Shown here: positions 8,841 through 17,747 of the stretch, piece by piece | Layout of the letters: each line of letters starts with the position of its first letter | Position numbering within the stretch: position 1 is the first letter of the stretch | Source of the DNA: Stenotrophomonas maltophilia | GTDB taxonomy: Bacteria; Pseudomonadota; Gammaproteobacteria; Xanthomonadales; Xanthomonadaceae | Length of the DNA stretch: 64,000 nt | Reading direction: 5' to 3' | Assembly (NCBI RefSeq): GCF_023518235.1 | Contig: NZ_CP090423.1 | Location: forward strand, 2,232,001 to 2,296,000 | Notes under the pieces: model-generated | What the model was told of the DNA's origin: nothing | Database searches by the model: none | Seen by the model: the letters and a program-made list of their open reading frames with translations, nothing else | Translations under genes and position numbers: made by a program

Positions 8841-9839
8841 ATGACCATCACCGAAGACACCCGCCCCGCCCTGGGCCTGCCCCAGATCCAGTCGCTTGCC
8901 GCAGCCGACATGGCTGCCGTCGACGCCCTGATCCGGCGCCGGCTGTCCTCGGACGTCGTGCTGATCAACCAGATCGCCGATCACATCATTTCCGCCGGTG
9001 GCAAACGCCTGCGCCCGATGCTGGTGATGCTGGCCGGCCGCGCGGTCGGCAACGTCGGCGCGGACCACCATCAGCTGGCCGCGATCATCGAGTTCATCCA
9101 CACCTCCACCCTGCTGCACGACGACGTGGTGGACGAATCCAGCCTGCGCCGTGGCCGCAGCACCGCCAATGCACTATGGGGCAATGCGCCCAGCGTGCTG
9201 GTCGGCGACTTCCTGTACTCGCGCAGCTTCCAGCTGATGGTCGAGCTGGAGCGCATGTCGGTGATGCAGATCCTGGCCGATGCCACCAACCGCATCGCCG
9301 AGGGTGAGGTGCTGCAGCTGCTGCACGTGCATAACCCCGATACCGACGAAGCGGCCTACCTGCGCGTGATCGAGCGCAAGACCGCGGTACTGTTTGCCGC
9401 CGGCACCCGTCTGGGCGCGCTGGCCAGCGGCGTGGACGAGGCCACCCAGCAGGCCCTGTTCGACTACGGCATGCACCTGGGCTACGCGTTCCAGATCGCC
9501 GACGACGTGCTGGACTACTCGGCCAACGCCGACGAGCTGGGCAAGAACCTGGGCGACGATCTGGCCGAAGGCAAGGCGACGCTGCCGCTGATCCACGCCA
9601 TGGCCCATTCCGACGACGCCACCCGCGAGCGCCTGCGTACCATCGTGCAGGACGGCGATGCCTCGGCGATGCCGGAAGTGCTGGCCGCGATCCGCGCCAC
9701 CGGCGGCCTGGAGTACAGCCGCGCGCGTGCCGAGGAATACGCTGAGGCCGCCGAGCGTGCGCTTGATGGGCTGGGCGACAACGATGCCGTGGCCGCCCTG
9801 CGCGGCCTGGCCCGCTACGCGGTGCAGCGCTCGCATTGA
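8841..9839 (+). CDS. ispB: Octaprenyl diphosphate synthase
   Basis: This 332-residue trans-prenyltransferase extends farnesyl diphosphate with isopentenyl diphosphate to make the ubiquinone side chain. The first Asp-rich motif (DDVVDESSLRRG) and the second (DDVLDY) are both present, as are the GGKRLRP isopentenyl-binding segment and the usual family length. The small residues before the first motif (STLLH) fit a long-chain product. The gene is divergent from the GH13 gene and is followed by a REP-like region, so it is probably transcribed alone. In many gammaproteobacteria it lies by rplU-rpmA; those genes are not in this window. Confidence 0.93.
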   Translation: MTITEDTRPALGLPQIQSLAAADMAAVDALIRRRLSSDVVLINQIADHIISAGGKRLRPMLVMLAGRAVGNVGADHHQLAAIIEFIHTSTLLHDDVVDESSLRRGRSTANALWGNAPSVLVGDFLYSRSFQLMVELERMSVMQILADATNRIAEGEVLQLLHVHNPDTDEAAYLRVIERKTAVLFAAGTRLGALASGVDEATQQALFDYGMHLGYAFQIADDVLDYSANADELGKNLGDDLAEGKATLPLIHAMAHSDDATRERLRTIVQDGDASAMPEVLAAIRATGGLEYSRARAEEYAEAAERALDGLGDNDAVAALRGLARYAVQRSH

Positions 9840-9846
9840 TGGGGAG

Positions 9847-9925
9847 GCGTGCCGGCCAACGGTCGGCACCCACCAAACCGGCATTCCCGTGGGTGCCGAC
9901 CGTTGGTCGGCACTAAAACATCGGC
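9847..9925. repeat. GTGCCGACC-type palindromic repeats
   Basis: The stretch holds GTGCCGGCCAACGGTCGGCAC and GTGCCGACCGTTGGTCGGCAC, two closely related hairpins separated by 32 bp. Together with the next pair they fill the ispB-dienelactone hydrolase gap. Confidence 0.65.
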
Positions 9926-9956
9926 AGGTGCCGACCGCTCGCATTGACCGCATCCG

Positions 9957-10032
9957 GTAGTGCCGGCCGCTGGCCGGCATTTCCGATGACGTCCGCAGCA
10001 TCATGAGGTTGCCGGCCAGCGGCCGGCACTAC
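9957..10032. repeat. Inverted pair of GTAG REP-like elements
   Basis: GTAGTGCCGGCCGCTGGCCGGCA at 9957 and its inverted partner ending in CTAC at 10032 face each other across a 30-bp spacer. This is the bimeric arrangement common for REP sequences between convergent genes. Confidence 0.8.
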
Positions 10033-10043
10033 CGTTGCGCGGA

Positions 10044-10835
10044 TCAATGTTTCTCGAAGCGCTCCTCGAAGAACTCATCCAGCGCCTTCCAGGCGCGCTT
10101 GGCCGCCCGCTCGTTGTACTGGCAGCCCGGCGGGCTGTTGGCATCGCGCTCGGCGAAGCAGTGCACCGCGCCGCTGTAGTTGGTGAACTCCCAGTCGACC
10201 TTGGCCGCGTCCATTTCCTTCTGGAAACCAGCGATGTCCTCTGCGGTCACGCTCTTGTCGTCGGCGCCGTTGAGCACCAGCACCGACGGGTGCGTGCCAC
10301 CGGCCTGTGCCGGCAACGGCGATCCCAATCCGCCATGCAGGCTGACCACAGCGGCCAATGGCGCACCGGCACGGGCCAGTTCCAGCACCGTGGTGCCGCC
10401 GAAGCAGAACCCGACCGCGCCGATCCGGCTGGCATCCAGCGGCACCTTGCCGGCCTGCGCCTTGAGCACGTTCACTGCCTCCAGCGCACGCGCACGCAGC
10501 AGCGGCCGGTCATTGCGCAGCTTGCTGGCCACCGGCCCGGCCTCGGCATCGGTCTTCGGCCGCACACCCTTGCCGTAGACATCGGCCACCAGCACCACGT
10601 AATCGTCGCCGGCCAGCTGCTTGGCCTTTTCGATGGCCGATTCGTTCACGCCCTTCCAGTTCGGCACCATCACCAGGCCCGGGCGCTTGTCACGCTCGCC
10701 ATCGTCGTAGACCAGCACGCCGCTGAAGGTCGTGCCCTGGTGTTTCCACTCCACCGGCTGGGTCTTCATCGCCGCCCACGCCGGCATCGCCGCCAGCCCC
10801 AGCACCATCGCCACACCGCATCGCCAACGTTTCAT
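10044..10835 (-). CDS. Dienelactone hydrolase family protein, exported
   Basis: The 263-residue protein has a signal peptide (AMPAWA) and an alpha/beta-hydrolase fold of the dienelactone hydrolase family. The nucleophile elbow GFCFGG carries the catalytic Cys, with the Asp in GADD and the His in AVHCFAE completing the triad. Substrate is unknown; periplasmic location makes classical chloroaromatic degradation unlikely. The ATG at 10835 has GGAG 11 bp upstream; a longer frame to 11492 is an artefact of the high GC. The gene is divergent from the SUKH gene, and a long inverted repeat (10851-10963) lies between them. Confidence 0.85.
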   Translation of the reverse strand: MKRWRCGVAMVLGLAAMPAWAAMKTQPVEWKHQGTTFSGVLVYDDGERDKRPGLVMVPNWKGVNESAIEKAKQLAGDDYVVLVADVYGKGVRPKTDAEAGPVASKLRNDRPLLRARALEAVNVLKAQAGKVPLDASRIGAVGFCFGGTTVLELARAGAPLAAVVSLHGGLGSPLPAQAGGTHPSVLVLNGADDKSVTAEDIAGFQKEMDAAKVDWEFTNYSGAVHCFAERDANSPPGCQYNERAAKRAWKALDEFFEERFEKH

Positions 10836-10850
10836 GCGCCTGCTCCGCAG

Positions 10851-10963
10851 AAAAAGGGGACGGAGGGGATCAAGCCGTATTCGCCCCTCTCGCGTCGCAT
10901 TCTGCCTTGGCGGCGTGACGCAGGTGTGGTGGGATACGACTTGATCCCCTCCGTCCCCTTTTT
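10851..10963. repeat. Long inverted repeat with 24-bp perfect arms
   Basis: The left arm 10851-10874 (AAAAAGGGGACGGAGGGGAT, then CAAG) and right arm 10940-10963 are exact reverse complements with 65 bp between them; pairing continues imperfectly inward (CGTAT). The right arm ends 3 bp before the start codon of the next gene. It resembles a dispersed mobile hairpin, but carries no gene. Confidence 0.8.
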
Positions 10964-10966
10964 GGC

Positions 10967-11551
10967 ATGAACCTTGTCGATCGCTTTCTGGCGGGATTGA
11001 TCCCACGCCTGCCCGCCGATGACGCGCCGCAGTGGGCCCATGTGCAGGGCGCCAGCAGCGAGGACCTGCAGCGCCTGCGCGTGCAGTGGCCGCAGGTGCC
11101 GGGCAGCCTGCTGGCGCTGCTGTCACGGGTCGATGGCACGCACTTCCGCGAGTATCCCGGTGGCGAGGTCTGCGTGCTGATGCTGGGCTCGGACGTGGAG
11201 GACGGCGGCTACCCGTACTACCTGCGCTCGGTGGCGCAGATCTTCGAGGACCAGCAGCAGTGGGACGACAGCATCCGCTCGATCTACGAGGAATGGTTGG
11301 ATGACGAACCTGAGATCCTCGGCGACGGTATCGATGCCGACCTGCCGATGAACCGCCGCCTGTGCTTCTCGCACTGCATGAACAACGGCGGCACCTCGAT
11401 GCTGTACCTGGATTTCGATCCGGCGCCGGGCGGCACCGTCGGCCAGGTGGTGCGCTACCTGCACGATCCGGACAGCTATGCGGTGATCGCACCGAGCTTC
11501 GATGCGTACCTGCAGGACCTGATCGACCGAGATTACAGCTTCATCGAGTAG
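10967..11551 (+). CDS. SMI1/KNR4 (SUKH) family protein
   Basis: The 194-residue protein has the look of a SUKH-domain protein: WPQVPGSLLALLSRVDGTHF near the N-terminus, GGYPYYLRSVAQIFEDQQQW in the middle and a C-terminal SFDAYLQDLIDRDYSFIE helix. SUKH proteins are often immunity partners of contact-dependent toxins, but many are orphan genes and no toxin gene is adjacent here. The start at 10967 is only 3 bp past a long inverted repeat and has no ribosome binding site, so either translation is weak or the repeat inserted at the 5' end. The gene is followed by a GTAG palindrome and a second repeat type. Confidence 0.75.
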   Translation: MNLVDRFLAGLIPRLPADDAPQWAHVQGASSEDLQRLRVQWPQVPGSLLALLSRVDGTHFREYPGGEVCVLMLGSDVEDGGYPYYLRSVAQIFEDQQQWDDSIRSIYEEWLDDEPEILGDGIDADLPMNRRLCFSHCMNNGGTSMLYLDFDPAPGGTVGQVVRYLHDPDSYAVIAPSFDAYLQDLIDRDYSFIE

Positions 11552-11570
11552 ATCCACGCCATGCGTGGAT
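11548..11570. repeat. GTAG-headed palindrome overlapping the SUKH stop codon
   Basis: GTAGATCCACGCCATGCGTG continues to GGAT. The element begins within the last two codons and supplies the TAG stop of the SUKH gene. Confidence 0.65.
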
Positions 11571-11610
11571 GGGGGTCAGAGCCCTTTCCTGCGGAAGGGG
11601 ATCCGACCCC
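11571..11610. repeat. GGGGTC palindrome, copy 1 of 5
   Basis: An imperfect palindrome with arms GGGGTCAGAGCCCTTTCC and GGAAGGGGATCCGACCCC around a TGC loop. It lies between the convergent SUKH gene and the gene at 11617-12150. Confidence 0.75.
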
Positions 11611-11616
11611 GCTGCC

Positions 11617-12150
11617 TTACCCGCGCTCGATCCACTGCAACGTGGCCGGCTCGAACGCCAGCAGATCGGCCGCCGCCAGGCGCGCGCGCGACCAGCGACG
11701 CTCCGGCGGCTTGGCCTGCCGGGCACCCACCGAACCGTCGTAGTCCCGCACCAGCAGTCCGATGCGCGCCGCACCCGCGCCCAGCAACGCATCAATGCGC
11801 TGCAGCCATTGGCCGGCATCATCCAGCGCCTGCTCGCGAACCATCTGCTGATCCTGTTCATGCCGCGCCGTCTGCTCTGCCTGCGCGCGGGCGATCTTCG
11901 CCTCGCTCCAGCCCTTCTTCCGCCAGCGTTCGGCATCGCTCTTCCATTCCGGCGGCGCACCTGCCGATGCCAGCGCCGTCCCGCAATCGCAGTGCGTGGC
12001 ACTCAGCCACGGCTGCCATCCGGGTCCGGCCGCCGCCTGCAGGCTGGGCGATGCCTGGGCGAACAGACGTCGGCCGCTGCGCTGCATGATCGCGGCGGCC
12101 TCATCAAGTGGAAACGACGTCGGCAGGAACAGGGTGATGAAGGTGCACAT
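11617..12150 (-). CDS. Conserved hypothetical protein, 177 residues
   Basis: The protein starts MCTFITLFLPTSFPLDEAAA and contains a CDCGTAL segment that could bind a metal and a basic coiled stretch (SDAERWRKKGWSEAKIARAQ) before a final domain with GLLVRDYDGSVG. I do not recognise a named family; the N-terminus resembles hypothetical proteins of Xanthomonadaceae. The ATG at 12150 is preferred over longer frames because the upstream part is intergenic repeat. The gene is bracketed by two nearly identical directly repeated palindromes at 11571-11610 and 12197-12234, which is unusual. Confidence 0.65.
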   Translation of the reverse strand: MCTFITLFLPTSFPLDEAAAIMQRSGRRLFAQASPSLQAAAGPGWQPWLSATHCDCGTALASAGAPPEWKSDAERWRKKGWSEAKIARAQAEQTARHEQDQQMVREQALDDAGQWLQRIDALLGAGAARIGLLVRDYDGSVGARQAKPPERRWSRARLAAADLLAFEPATLQWIERG

Positions 12151-12196
12151 GCGGGTGTCCGGATCCGTCCGGGGAGGCCCATGGTAATTCCATGGC

Positions 12197-12234
12197 GGGG
12201 TCAGAGCCCTTTCCTGCGGAAAGGGATCTGCCCC
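12197..12234. repeat. GGGGTC palindrome, copy 2 of 5
   Basis: Arms GGGGTCAGAGCCCTTTCC and GGAAAGGGATCTGCCCC surround TGC. The first 25 bases are identical to copy 1 and in the same orientation, so the two copies form direct repeats around the hypothetical gene. Confidence 0.75.
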
Positions 12235-12248
12235 CCTCAGCCGACCCC

Positions 12249-13658
12249 TCAGGCGATGCCCAGGCCCGGAATCGCGCTGATGCTGTCCGGGTCGAACCCG
12301 GCCAGTTCGGCGAAATGGCGGCCACGCGCCACGTAATCGCGATAAGCGCCGAAGCTCGGCGCACCCGGCGACAGCAGCACCACCCCACCCTGCGCACCCA
12401 GCGCGGTGCGCGCCAGCGTCATGGCGTGCGGCAGATCTCCCGCCGCGTGCAGGCCGAAGCGGCCGGCATCGGCCAGCGGCTGCAGCATGGCGTGGATGCG
12501 CGGGCCGTTGCTGCCCATGGTCACGATCTCCACCGGCGGCACGTCGTGCGCCATGTGCTGCATGAAATCGGTCCAGTCCAGGCCACGGTCGTGCCCCCCC
12601 ACCAGCAGCGCGATGCGCTGGCCAGCGAAGCACTCCAGCGCCGCCAGGCTGGCATGCGGCGTGGTGCTGATCGAATCGTTGATGTAGGTCAGGCCCTCGG
12701 CCACGCCGATGCGCTGCAGGCGGTTGGGCAACGGGCGGAAGTCCTGCACCGCTGGCGCCAGCGCCACCGAATCCAGCCCCAACGCTTCCAGCGCGGCCAG
12801 CACCGCGCACAGGTTGCCGCGGTTGTGGCGGCCGGGCAGCGGCGTGTTGCGGGTATCGAACACCGCCTGCTCGCCGCGGTGCACGATGTCACCGCGCATG
12901 TGCCAACCCTGCGGCTGGTTGAACCAGACCACCTTGCTGTCGGGCAGCGACAGTACGGCCAGATGCGGATCAGCCGCGTTGAGCACGGCAATGCGCGGTG
13001 CCGATTCGGTCACCAGCCGCAGCTTGTCCTCGATGTAACGCTGCTCGCTGCCGTGCCAGTCCAGGTGTTCCGGGAACAGGTTCAGCACCACCGCCACTTG
13101 CGGATGGGCGCCACTGCGCGCCACTTCGCCGGTCTGGTAGCTGGACAGCTCCACCGCCCAGTACTCGGGCGCCGGCTGCGGATCCAGCACTTCCAGCAGC
13201 GGCAGGCCGATGTTGCCGACCAGGCCGGTGCGATGGCCGGCGGCGCGCAGCAGATGCGCGACCAGTGCGGTGGTGGTGCTCTTGCCCTTGGTGCCGGTCA
13301 CGCACACGGTGTCGTGCACGATGCCATCAGCGCCGGCATGTTCAGCGAACCACAGTGCGGTGCCGCCGATGAAGGTGGTGCCCTGCTCCGCCGCCGCCAG
13401 CGCGATCGGCTGATAGGGGCTGATGCCGGGTGATTTGATCACCACATCGAACGCCGCCAGCGCCTCGGCCGAAGGTTCACCGCGGACGTCCAGCACCCCC
13501 TGCGTTTCCGCACGCGCCGCCTCGGCCTCGGCGGCCGGGCAGAACAGGCTCAGGGCCAGCGCAGGCAGGCGAGCGCGCAGCACGGCAAATGCCGCACGGC
13601 CCTCGCGTCCCCAGCCCCACAGCGCTACGCGCTTTCCTTCAAGCTGCGAAATCTTCAC
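12249..13658 (-). CDS. murD2: UDP-MurNAc-L-Ala:L-glutamate ligase
   Basis: This is a 469-residue Mur ligase: an N-terminal UDP-binding domain with WGWGREGRA, a central ATP domain with the P-loop TGTKGKSTT, and a C-terminal domain with [10 protein letters not shown]. It belongs with the Xanthomonas MurD2 enzymes, which add L-glutamate rather than D-glutamate to UDP-MurNAc-L-Ala (established for X. oryzae). The neighbouring murL gene encodes the epimerase that then flips the residue. The two genes overlap by 20 bp (murL stop 13639, murD2 start 13658), which implies translational coupling. Substrate specificity is inferred from the partnership with murL and sequence style, not from a diagnostic residue. 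Confidence 0.88.
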   Translation of the reverse strand: MKISQLEGKRVALWGWGREGRAAFAVLRARLPALALSLFCPAAEAEAARAETQGVLDVRGEPSAEALAAFDVVIKSPGISPYQPIALAAAEQGTTFIGGTALWFAEHAGADGIVHDTVCVTGTKGKSTTTALVAHLLRAAGHRTGLVGNIGLPLLEVLDPQPAPEYWAVELSSYQTGEVARSGAHPQVAVVLNLFPEHLDWHGSEQRYIEDKLRLVTESAPRIAVLNAADPHLAVLSLPDSKVVWFNQPQGWHMRGDIVHRGEQAVFDTRNTPLPGRHNRGNLCAVLAALEALGLDSVALAPAVQDFRPLPNRLQRIGVAEGLTYINDSISTTPHASLAALECFAGQRIALLVGGHDRGLDWTDFMQHMAHDVPPVEIVTMGSNGPRIHAMLQPLADAGRFGLHAAGDLPHAMTLARTALGAQGGVVLLSPGAPSFGAYRDYVARGRHFAELAGFDPDSISAIPGLGIA

Positions 13659-14991
13659 GCACCTGTTCCCACAGCGCAGCCGGAATGCGGTGCTCGCCCT
13701 GCAGCTGCAGCAGCGGTGCCAGTTCCAGTTCGGCCGCCTCCAGCTGCGGCTGGATCTCGTTGCAGAAGCGCTTCACCAGCACGTCTTCCTTCCATTCCGG
13801 GCGCTGCGCCAGGGTCGCCATCGCCGCACGCGACTCGCGGCCTTCGCCGACGCACTCGAACGGCTTGTGGTCCTGGAATTCCAGCAGCGCATCGAAGCCA
13901 CCGGCCTGCTCGGCATCGTCCAGCAGGTTGCGGCCGAAGATGCGCACCAGACGGGTCTTGGGCATGAACGGGGCCAGCGCCAGGAACACGAAATGGCACT
14001 TCGGGCACACGCCGCACCAGCGGTTCACCGGGCGCTCGCCCAGGATGTGGAAATTGCGGTTGCAGCTGGAGAAATGCGCGTCGTAGAAATCGGTCTTGGC
14101 GAACTGGCGGGCCACCGCCAGCTCGGACATCGGGCGCAGCAGCGAGTAGTAGTGCAGATCGGCGGCCACCTGCTGCTGCACGTAGTTGCCGAAGGCCTGC
14201 TCGAAGGCCCAGCCCTTGGACCACTGGTGGTTCACTTCACCGGTGCCCGGAATCTGACTGCCATAGCTGGCCGAACGCTCGTTGGAAAACACCACCTGGT
14301 CCACGCCCTGCAGCAGCGCGGCCAGCACCATGATCGCCGAGTTCACCGCAGTGACCGGGATGTGGCCGTTCCACGCGCCCTGGCGGTTGAGCTCGAACAG
14401 TTCCGGGGCCAGTGCGCGGCCCAGGTTCAGGGTCGGCAGGCCCGTGCGTTCGGCGCAGGCGCGGATCAGCTGCGAGCCGCCGATCCAGGTCACCGTTTCG
14501 TCCACGCCGGCACGGCGCAGCGCTTCGATGCTGACCAGCGAATCCTTGCCGCCGCCGATGGCCACCAGCGCGTGCGGCTGCAGGCCCAGCACCGGCGCCT
14601 GCACCGTTTGGCCCTGCACCGGCAGGCGGAAACGCCCGCGCAGGTTCAGGCCGTTGCGGTAGGCGAATTCGCCCAGACCATTGAGGTAGATCGTTTCCAC
14701 CAGGGCGGCGGTATCGGCATCGATGGCATAGCTGTCAATGCTGACCGTCTCCGGCACGCCCGCCTTGTAGTAGCTGACACCGGCAATCAGGTGCAGCAGC
14801 TGCAGCGCGCGCTGCACGGCAGCGGCGCGCGCATCGTCCAGCACGAACGGTGCGCCGGGCACGGTGATGGTCTCCACCATCTCCGGGCCGTCATCGAAGG
14901 CGTAGACCAGTCGGGCCACGCCGGTATCCGCGGCAAATTCGCAGCGGACGAAGCGGAAGCGGGAAACCTGGTGTTTGTCGAAAGCAGTCAT
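13639..14991 (-). CDS. murL: UDP-MurNAc-L-Ala-L-Glu epimerase
   Basis: The 450-residue protein has a PP-loop nucleotide-binding motif ([11 protein letters not shown], about residues 194-204) and a Cys-rich segment [12 protein letters not shown]. This is the layout of MurL, the ATP-dependent epimerase that converts the terminal L-Glu of UDP-MurNAc-L-Ala-L-Glu to D-Glu in Xanthomonas. It replaces the usual glutamate racemase route. It lies directly before murD2, with overlap, and 86 bp after the lysC/lysA fusion gene on the same strand. The three together supply D-Glu and meso-diaminopimelate for the peptide stem, a sensible functional grouping. Confidence 0.9.
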   Translation of the reverse strand: MTAFDKHQVSRFRFVRCEFAADTGVARLVYAFDDGPEMVETITVPGAPFVLDDARAAAVQRALQLLHLIAGVSYYKAGVPETVSIDSYAIDADTAALVETIYLNGLGEFAYRNGLNLRGRFRLPVQGQTVQAPVLGLQPHALVAIGGGKDSLVSIEALRRAGVDETVTWIGGSQLIRACAERTGLPTLNLGRALAPELFELNRQGAWNGHIPVTAVNSAIMVLAALLQGVDQVVFSNERSASYGSQIPGTGEVNHQWSKGWAFEQAFGNYVQQQVAADLHYYSLLRPMSELAVARQFAKTDFYDAHFSSCNRNFHILGERPVNRWCGVCPKCHFVFLALAPFMPKTRLVRIFGRNLLDDAEQAGGFDALLEFQDHKPFECVGEGRESRAAMATLAQRPEWKEDVLVKRFCNEIQPQLEAAELELAPLLQLQGEHRIPAALWEQVREDFAA

Positions 14992-15077
14992 GGTGGATCC
15001 AGTTCAAGCGCGGTCAGGCACGGCCCGCGCGCTGGCGCGGGGCGTGTCGGTGGGCAGGTGCAGGGCGCGCGAGCGGA

Positions 15078-17672
15078 TCACTCGATCACGTCCTCGCGCG
15101 GCAACAGCCGCTGGTTGTAGGTGTTGGCCATCACGTAACCGTAGGCGCCGGCATCGGCGATCAGCATCACATCGTCCGGCGCGGTGGACACCGGCAGCTT
15201 GCGGCGCTTGCCGAACACATCGCTGGATTCGCAGATCGGGCCCACCACATCGAACGCCGCTTCGGCGTAACCGCCCTGGCGGCTGAGGTTCTCGATGTCA
15301 TGCCAGGCGTCGTAGAGGGCCGGACGCATCAGCGCGTTCATGCCAGCGTCGAGGCCGACGCGGCGCACGCCGTCCTTCTCCACCACCTGGGTGGCGTGGG
15401 TCAGCAGCACACCCGATTCGGCCACAAGGTAGCGGCCCGGTTCGATCGCCAGGCGGAACGCCGGGTGCAGCGCCTTGACCTCGGCCAGGCCTTCGGCCCA
15501 GGCCTCAAGGTCGAACGGCTCATCCTCGGCGGAATACGGAATCGGCAGGCCGCCGCCGATGTCGATGGTCTGCACGCTGCCGATGCGGCGCGCAAAACCG
15601 GCCAGCTCATCGCACATCAGGCGCCAGTGCTGCGCGGTCTCCACGCCGCTGCCCAGGTGCGCATGCAGGCCCACCACGCGGGTGCCCAGCTCGGTGGCCG
15701 CGCGCACGAACTCGTCCACGCGGGCGATCGGCAGGCCGAACTTGGACTCCTTGCCGCCGGTGCGCACCTTGGCATGGTGGCCTTCGCCACGGCCCAGGTC
15801 GACGCGCAGCCACAGTTCGCGGTTGCGGAACAGGTCCGGCCAACGCTGCAACGCTTCCACATTGTCGATGGTGACGGTGACGCCGAGCGCGAACGCCGCT
15901 TCGTACTCGCTGCGCGGGCAGAAACTGGGGGTGAACAGCACGCGCTTGGGCGACAGTTCCGGCAGATGCTGGAACACGTGCTTCAGCTCGCCGTGCGACA
16001 CGCACTCCAGGCCGAAGCCTTCGGCCTCCAGCAGCTGCAGGATGGCCGGGTGGCTGTTGGCCTTGATCGCGTAGTAGCGCTGGTCGATCGGCTTGATCGC
16101 CGCCAGCGCACGGGCGCGGGCGCGCACCGTCGGCAGGTGATAGACATAGCGCGGCGTGCCGGCATCGGCCAGCTGTAGCAGGTGCGCGCGCTGGCCACGC
16201 CACCACGGCGTGCCACGCGGGCGCACGCTGCCGGCGATCTCGCGCCAGCGGGGGCCGAACACTTCGGTCTCTTCCACCGGCATCGCGCCGCTGTCGATCA
16301 GCTCGGCATGCAGGATCGGCAGCAGGCCATCGGCATCGGCCTCGTCGATGACGAAGGTCAGGTTCAGGTCATTGGACGACTGCGAGATCATGTGCACGCG
16401 CTCGCGGCCGAAGGTGGCCCACACGTCCGACAGCTTGTGCAGCAGCGAACGCATGCCCAGGCCCACCAGCGTGATCGCCGCGCACGGCACGATCACCTTG
16501 ACCTTGCAGATCTGCGACAGGTCGGCCGACAGCGCGGCCAGTACATCGGTGTTGACCAGGTTCTCCGACGGGTCCAGCGACACGGTGACGTTGGTCTCGG
16601 CCGAACCGATCAGGTCCACCGACAGGCCGTGCTTCTTGAACAGGCCGAACACATCGGCCAGGAAGCCGACCTGCTGCCACATGCCGATGCCTTCCATCGA
16701 CACCAGCACGATGCCGTTGCGGCGGCTGATCGCCTTCACGCCCGGCACCGGCGCGGCGTTGCCATCGATGCTGGTGCCCGGCAGTTCCGGGCGTTCGGTA
16801 TCGAGGATGGCCATCGGCACACCGGCGTCGCGGCACGGCTTGATCGAGCGCGGGTGCAGCACCTTGGCACCGGTGGTGGCGATTTCCTGCGCTTCGTAAT
16901 AGTCCAGGCGGGTCAGCAGGCGCGCGTCGGGCACGTCCTTCGGGTTGGCGCTGAACATGCCCGGCACATCGGTCCAGATTTCCACGCGGCTGGCGCCGAG
17001 CAGTGCACCGAAATACGCCGCCGAGGTATCCGAGCCACCCCTGCCAAGAATGGCCGTACCGCCATCGGCGTGGCGGGAAATGAAGCCCTGGGTGATCAGC
17101 AGGCGGCTCGGCTGTGCGCGGAAGCGCTGCATCCACTCCGCATCGGCACGCCACTGGCAGTTCACCGACAGGCGCTGCGACCAGTCGCTCTGGTTCGGTT
17201 GCGGCGGCATCGCGTCCAGCCACTGGCGGGCATCCATCCAGCCCATGTCCAGGCCCGAGGCGCGCAGATAGGCCGCGCCCAGCGTGGAGGACAACAGCTC
17301 GCCCTGGCCCAGCACTTCGGCCTGCCAGTCCAGCGGACGGCCGGCCGCGCGTGCGTCGTCCAGCAGGCCCTGCAGCACGGCCAGGCGCTCGGCCAGCACC
17401 TCGCGGCCCAGGCCCAGTTCGTCCAGGAAGCCTTCATGGCGTTCGACCAGCGCCGCCACGCGATCACGGCTGTCCGGCGCACCGTCGGCGATCGCGGTCA
17501 GTTCGTTGGTGACCCCGGACAGCGCCGAAACCACCACCAGCACGCGCGAGCCGGTCTCTTCCGCGCGTTTTTTTGCCAGCTTCCCGATCGTGTCCCAGCG
17601 GTGACGACGCGACACCGAAGTGCCGCCGAACTTCAGTACGATCCAACGATCGACAAGGGGGGAAGCTGACAT
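15078..17672 (-). CDS. Bifunctional aspartate kinase / diaminopimelate decarboxylase
   Basis: This 864-residue fusion joins an aspartate kinase (about 1-460) to a diaminopimelate decarboxylase (about 470-864). The kinase part opens WIVLKFGGTSVS, has the GRGGSDTSA nucleotide motif and two ACT-type segments after residue 300. The decarboxylase part carries the pyridoxal-phosphate lysine in YYAIKANSH, the Gly-rich DIGGGLPIPY, and CESSDVF near the C-terminus. It thus catalyses the first step of the aspartate pathway and the last step to lysine. Such fusions are known in Xanthomonadaceae. The ACT domains suggest lysine feedback. The gene is divergent from the first PhzF-like gene and upstream of murL-murD2. 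Confidence 0.93.
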   Translation of the reverse strand: MSASPLVDRWIVLKFGGTSVSRRHRWDTIGKLAKKRAEETGSRVLVVVSALSGVTNELTAIADGAPDSRDRVAALVERHEGFLDELGLGREVLAERLAVLQGLLDDARAAGRPLDWQAEVLGQGELLSSTLGAAYLRASGLDMGWMDARQWLDAMPPQPNQSDWSQRLSVNCQWRADAEWMQRFRAQPSRLLITQGFISRHADGGTAILGRGGSDTSAAYFGALLGASRVEIWTDVPGMFSANPKDVPDARLLTRLDYYEAQEIATTGAKVLHPRSIKPCRDAGVPMAILDTERPELPGTSIDGNAAPVPGVKAISRRNGIVLVSMEGIGMWQQVGFLADVFGLFKKHGLSVDLIGSAETNVTVSLDPSENLVNTDVLAALSADLSQICKVKVIVPCAAITLVGLGMRSLLHKLSDVWATFGRERVHMISQSSNDLNLTFVIDEADADGLLPILHAELIDSGAMPVEETEVFGPRWREIAGSVRPRGTPWWRGQRAHLLQLADAGTPRYVYHLPTVRARARALAAIKPIDQRYYAIKANSHPAILQLLEAEGFGLECVSHGELKHVFQHLPELSPKRVLFTPSFCPRSEYEAAFALGVTVTIDNVEALQRWPDLFRNRELWLRVDLGRGEGHHAKVRTGGKESKFGLPIARVDEFVRAATELGTRVVGLHAHLGSGVETAQHWRLMCDELAGFARRIGSVQTIDIGGGLPIPYSAEDEPFDLEAWAEGLAEVKALHPAFRLAIEPGRYLVAESGVLLTHATQVVEKDGVRRVGLDAGMNALMRPALYDAWHDIENLSRQGGYAEAAFDVVGPICESSDVFGKRRKLPVSTAPDDVMLIADAGAYGYVMANTYNQRLLPREDVIE

Positions 17673-17747
17673 GGATTGGCTATGTAGAATGTGGGGAAGC
17701 CGCCCTCAGGGGCGGAACCTTTGATTCTAAGCGCAATATCCCCGTAG

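Noticed and set aside
10967..11551. SUKH gene as part of a toxin-immunity module
   Set aside because: No toxin or polymorphic toxin delivery gene lies nearby, so only the family assignment is kept.
11032..12336. Frames overlapping the SUKH and hypothetical genes on both strands
   Set aside because: They cross palindromic repeats and lack conserved features or ribosome binding sites.
13423..17669. Long plus-strand frames opposite murL, murD2 and the lysC/lysA fusion
   Set aside because: Codon-position shadows; composition is biased and no family is recognised.
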